From an uncultured beta proteobacterium (lineage in GTDB: Bacteria > Pseudomonadota > Gammaproteobacteria > Burkholderiales > Rhodocyclaceae), in contig CAIZHL010000435.1 of assembly GCA_903932755.1 (NCBI GenBank), positions 1-9,926 of the forward strand: 9,926 bases of DNA, written 5' to 3'. The notes under the pieces were generated by a model. The model was not told the origin of the DNA, made no database searches, and saw nothing but the letters and a program-made list of their open reading frames with translations. The position numbers were made by a program, and so were the translations under genes. This document shows positions 7,423-9,926 of this stretch, in pieces. The stretch's first letter is position 1. Every line of letters starts with the position of its first letter.

Positions 7423-8118
7423 TCAATTGGCGACTCCGACCGTGCCATCGCGACGCGAGACGCCCCTGACGACTTCTCCCGAGGATATGCGTACCTGCAC
7501 AACCTGGCCCGACGCGGCGTTGTTCAGCGCACGCCCCTCGCTGGAGACCTGAAAGCCCGTTCCGGTAGCGACTACTTTTACGTTCTGGCCCTGCCTTACC
7601 ACCAGGGGCTGATTCAGCATGGTGGCGCGCAGCGGTCGATTGGCGGGGAGAGACACATTGGCGGACTGGCCCAGCGCCTGCGCCGGATCCATCAATACGT
7701 CCGCCGGCAACTCGGCCAAGTCACCTTCGCGGCGGGTGATGTCAGCCTCGGCGATCAATTGCCCGGCCCGCAGGGGGCGGGCGCTGACCAGATAGTCGAC
7801 GGCGACATGAATTTGAACCGGGACGTACAGGCTCCATGTGGCGCCTTCGGCGCACCGAACCTTGACATGAGTGCGCCCCCACGGTCGAGCGGTGGCATCC
7901 ATCGACACATCGATATTCCTGCAACCGGCCGCCAGGCTGGTTGCATTGAAGGTGCCGATGGTGGAATGCGCCTTGCCCGGCAATCCCTTGTTCTGGACTT
8001 GCAGGAACTCCGCGACGGCTTGCTGGATCGGTCCCGCGTCGGCCGCCCGCGCTGAGCCCCCGAGCAAAACGATCAGCAATAGACAGGCGGAGACAAGGGT
8101 GGCAACAGGCATGTGCAT
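7423..8118 (-). CDS. flgA: Flagellar P-ring assembly chaperone FlgA
   Basis: FlgA is a periplasmic chaperone needed to assemble the FlgI P-ring around the rod. From the ATG at 8118 it has 231 residues. A signal peptide is clear: MHMPVATLVSACLLLIVLLG followed by GSARA, with likely cleavage before ADAG near residue 26. The mature part starts with IQQAVAEFL, and the C-terminal half holds the SAF-type domain (LVSARPLRAGQLIAEADITR, then LRATMLNQPLVVRQGQNVKV), ending in VRGVSRRDGTVGVAN. The frame is open to 8217 upstream, but the extra residues would put charged sequence ahead of the signal peptide, so 8118 or the ATG at 8112 is preferred. No good ribosome binding site is visible. It is divergent from flgB and precedes flgM, a common arrangement. 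Confidence 0.93.
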   Translation of the reverse strand: MHMPVATLVSACLLLIVLLGGSARAADAGPIQQAVAEFLQVQNKGLPGKAHSTIGTFNATSLAAGCRNIDVSMDATARPWGRTHVKVRCAEGATWSLYVPVQIHVAVDYLVSARPLRAGQLIAEADITRREGDLAELPADVLMDPAQALGQSANVSLPANRPLRATMLNQPLVVRQGQNVKVVATGTGFQVSSEGRALNNAASGQVVQVRISSGEVVRGVSRRDGTVGVAN

Positions 8119-8190
8119 GGGTGAAGAATACAGCACGATGTCCGTGACGCGGATGCATTGAAAAGTTTCCGGGAGGCATTTTGCGCCGGG

Positions 8191-8246
8191 CGGCAACTTT
8201 TGCCGTCTCGTTGCCATCCGGTTGCCAAGATGGGTCGACTCTTGCC
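8191..8246. repeat. TTGCC repeats with an inverted copy between flgA and flgB
   Basis: TTGCC occurs at 8200-8204, 8211-8215 and 8222-8226 with exact 11-base spacing, and again at 8242-8246. An inverted copy (CGGCAA, 8191-8196) pairs with TTGCCG (8200-8205) around a three-base loop. Spacing of one helical turn suggests a protein-binding array. It sits about 55-110 bases upstream of the proposed flgB sigma-54 promoter, where an enhancer-binding activator would be expected (inference). Confidence 0.4.
8212..8227 (-). promoter_or_regulatory. Possible sigma-54 promoter toward flgA
   Basis: The minus strand reads TGGCAACCGGATGGCA, with GG and GC at the correct -24/-12 spacing and two departures from TGGCAC-N5-TTGCA. 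It is built from the local TTGCC repeats, so the match may be a by-product of the repeat array. A start near 8200 would leave a leader of about 80 bases before flgA. Confidence 0.25.
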
Positions 8247-8299
8247 GCGGATGCCTGCTGGAATGCTGAAATCACGGCTGGCAGGGGGTTATCGGTACA

Positions 8300-8315
8300 T
8301 GGCATGGATGCTGCA
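8300..8315 (+). promoter_or_regulatory. Candidate sigma-54 promoter for flgBCDE
   Basis: The sequence TGGCATGGATGCTGCA matches TGGCAC-N5-TTGCA at all but two positions, with the invariant GG and GC at exact spacing. Transcription would begin near 8327, about 34 bases before the flgB ATG. Sigma-54 control of rod and hook genes is known in several polar flagellates, which supports the call, but no activator gene is in the window. Confidence 0.5.
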
Positions 8316-8360
8316 TAGAACAAGCCATACAGCCTACTTGAGCATTTTTCGACCGATATC

Positions 8361-8765
8361 ATGATCGACAGGATTGACCACCAAATCGCAGTCCAGCGCG
8401 CCGCACTCGGCGTGCTGACCTACCGGCAGGAACTTCTGGCTTCCAATATCGCCAATGCCGATACGCCACACTTCAAGGCACGCGACATCGACTTCAAGGA
8501 TGCGCTGGGTGCCGCGCTTGCCGGGCGTCGGAGTGGCGATGTCGGCATGATGGCAACCTCGCCGCGGCATCTGGGAGGCGCGGCCGGTCCGTCCTTCGCC
8601 GGCGCCATCAAGTACCGCACGGAATTTCAGCCCAGCATCGACGGCAACACCGTGAATATGGATGTCGAGCGCAGCGCTTTCGCCGCGAATGCATTGCGTC
8701 TCGAGGCCGCCATGGCCTTCATCAGCAGCGATTTCAAGTCCTTGCAGTTGGCGATGAGCCAATAA
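8361..8765 (+). CDS. flgB: Flagellar basal-body rod protein FlgB
   Basis: FlgB is a proximal rod subunit, exported through the flagellar secretion gate and polymerised across the periplasm. The 134-residue protein has the normal length. The N-terminal rod-family motif is clear: [20 protein letters not shown] at about 21-40, followed by RDIDFKDAL. The C-terminal helix ([20 protein letters not shown]) matches the coiled-coil partner seen in rod proteins. There is no obvious Shine-Dalgarno before the ATG at 8361, although the frame and N-terminus leave no better start. flgC begins five bases after the stop, so the genes form one operon. Confidence 0.97.
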   Translation: MIDRIDHQIAVQRAALGVLTYRQELLASNIANADTPHFKARDIDFKDALGAALAGRRSGDVGMMATSPRHLGGAAGPSFAGAIKYRTEFQPSIDGNTVNMDVERSAFAANALRLEAAMAFISSDFKSLQLAMSQ

Positions 8766-8769
8766 GATC

Positions 8770-9171
8770 ATGAGTCTCCTGAACGTCTTTTCGATTGCCG
8801 GTTCCGCGCTCACCGCGCAGTCGGCCCGTCTCAATGCGGTTGCAAGCAACCTGGCCAATGCGGACAGCGTGGTCGGGGCCGATGGCCAGCCGTATCGAGC
8901 CAAGCAGGTGGTATTCAAGGCGACGCCCGTCGAAGGCGGTGGAATCGGCGTGCGGGTTACGCGAGTTGTTGAAAGTACCGCTCCGCTTCGCATGCAGTAC
9001 GACCCGTCGAACCCGGCGGCGAACGAGCAGGGCTATGTCGCGATGCCGAATGTGAACGTTGTTGACGAGATGGTAAATATGATTTCCGCATCGCGTTCTT
9101 ACCAGAACAACGTTGAGGTGCTGAACACCGCCAAGTCCCTGATGCAAAAGACGCTGACTATCGGTCAGTAG
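8770..9171 (+). CDS. flgC: Flagellar basal-body rod protein FlgC
   Basis: FlgC is a second proximal rod subunit, built alongside FlgB. The 133-residue protein has the family length. The N-terminal rod motif is [13 protein letters not shown] (about 21-33), followed by the FlgC-specific [10 protein letters not shown]. The middle carries [20 protein letters not shown], a hallmark of FlgC, and the C-terminal helix includes [20 protein letters not shown]. Four bases separate it from flgB. The Shine-Dalgarno is weak, so its translation may depend on flgB. Confidence 0.97.
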   Translation: MSLLNVFSIAGSALTAQSARLNAVASNLANADSVVGADGQPYRAKQVVFKATPVEGGGIGVRVTRVVESTAPLRMQYDPSNPAANEQGYVAMPNVNVVDEMVNMISASRSYQNNVEVLNTAKSLMQKTLTIGQ

Positions 9172-9194
9172 GACAACAACCAAGTGAGGATGGC

Positions 9195-9878
9195 ATGATA
9201 TCAACCGCAACTGCAGGGGTCTCAGGCGCTGCCCAGACGCTGATCGATTCGGTCAATGGCACCGCAAGCACGAAGGCCAAGAGCGTCATCAACGAGGCGC
9301 AGGATCGCTTCCTGAAACTGCTGACGACCCAGCTCAAGAACCAGGATCCGCTGAACCCGATGGACAACGCCCAGATGACTTCGCAACTGGCGCAGATCAG
9401 CACCGTCGATGGCATCGAGAAATTGAATGCAACCTTGCAGAAGCTGCTGTCGAGCACCGTCGATGCCGAAGCCATGCAAGCGGCTGCGCTGGTAGGACGC
9501 CAGGTGATGGTGGCCGGCAGCGGACTCAAACTGACCGGCAGCGGCGCGGTGGGCGGCATGGAACTGGCGGCTGCGGCGGACCAGGTGGTGCTGACCATCA
9601 AGGATTCCAACGGCTTGCCAGTCAAGACCATTGAACTCGGCGCGCTCGACGCTGGCGTGCACAATTTTGCCTGGGACGGCAAGACCGACTTGGGCGCACA
9701 GGCAGCGAACGGCAACTACAGCATGGCGATTGCCGCCAAGCGTGGCGGCGAAAAGGTGGATGTGTCGCCGCTGGAGCTTGCCGGAGTGGTCAGCGTTAAT
9801 CGCAGCAGCCAAGGCGTCACGCTCGACCTCGGGCAGCTTGGCCTGGCAACAATGAACGACGTCAAACAAATTTTTTGA
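9195..9878 (+). CDS. flgD: Flagellar hook assembly capping protein FlgD
   Basis: FlgD forms the temporary cap at the tip of the growing hook and directs FlgE polymerisation. The 227-residue protein starts at the ATG at 9195, preceded by GAGGA. The conserved N-terminal region, FLKLLTTQLKNQDPLNPMDN (about 39-58) followed by AQMTSQLAQISTVDGIEKLN, is diagnostic. The C-terminal part includes ALVGRQVMVAG, a segment containing FAWDGKTDLGAQAANGNYSM, and a final QIF, matching the FlgD Ig/tudor-like fold. It follows flgC by 23 bases and precedes flgE, the standard order. Confidence 0.97.
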   Translation: MISTATAGVSGAAQTLIDSVNGTASTKAKSVINEAQDRFLKLLTTQLKNQDPLNPMDNAQMTSQLAQISTVDGIEKLNATLQKLLSSTVDAEAMQAAALVGRQVMVAGSGLKLTGSGAVGGMELAAAADQVVLTIKDSNGLPVKTIELGALDAGVHNFAWDGKTDLGAQAANGNYSMAIAAKRGGEKVDVSPLELAGVVSVNRSSQGVTLDLGQLGLATMNDVKQIF

Positions 9879-9891
9879 GCGGGAGAAGAAC

Positions 9892-9926
9892 ATGGGCTTT
9901 CAGCAAGGTTTAAGCGGTCTCAACGC
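9892..9926 (+). CDS. flgE: Flagellar hook protein FlgE (start only)
   Basis: Only the first eleven full codons are present, reading MGFQQGLSGLN, the typical FlgE N-terminus that forms the rod/hook helical domain. A GGGAG Shine-Dalgarno (9881-9885) lies six bases ahead of the ATG, 13 bases after the flgD stop. The gene continues past the window end. Its position after flgD supports the call. Confidence 0.9.
   Translation, partial: MGFQQGLSGLN

Noticed and set aside
8292..8299. Minus-strand ACCGATAA resembling a sigma-28 -10 element toward flgA
   Set aside because: The -10 fits but no TAAA-like -35 is found at the required spacing.
8351..8358. ACCGATAT resembling a sigma-28 -10 element before flgB
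   Set aside because: No TAAA-type -35 at the right distance, and it touches the start codon, leaving no room for a leader.

Overview
This window is a run of flagellar biosynthesis genes from a GC-rich Gram-negative bacterium. The protein types and gene order point to a betaproteobacterium, most likely of the Rhodocyclales/Nitrosomonadales type. That placement rests on recognised family features (a divergent ParA-like FlhG, a fliA-motC-motD block, and flgAMN divergent from flgBCDE), not on a database search.

Layout: on the plus strand, bases 1-3821 hold the 3' two thirds of flhA (export gate), then flhF (SRP-type GTPase that places the flagellum) and flhG (number control), with flhA and flhF overlapping. 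A gap of about 340 bases follows, with no standard gene but with a hairpin, a good Shine-Dalgarno and a possible 24-codon ORF. Next come fliA (sigma-28) and the stator genes motC and motD, tightly coupled (4160-6465). motD carries a one-base deletion that splits its reading frame. The minus strand then carries flgA, flgM and flgN (8118 down to 6498), which converge on motD. From 8361 to the window end the plus strand carries the rod/hook genes flgB, flgC, flgD and the first 35 bases of flgE.

How the parts work together: FlhF and FlhG set where and how many flagella are built. FlhA forms the export gate. FlgA helps P-ring assembly, FlgB and FlgC form the rod, FlgD caps the growing hook made of FlgE, FlgN is the chaperone for hook-filament junction proteins, and MotC/MotD form a stator. 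FliA is the late-gene sigma factor and FlgM its antagonist. A near-consensus sigma-28 promoter lies just upstream of flgM, which would form the classical FliA/FlgM feedback loop. The divergent flgA-flgB region holds a plausible sigma-54 promoter toward flgB and a set of TTGCC repeats.

I see no mobile element, CRISPR array, tRNA or rRNA, and no sign of a new system. The points most worth a second look are the motD frameshift, the degenerate FlhG nucleotide-binding loop, the small ORF ahead of fliA, and the regulatory sites near flgM and flgB.
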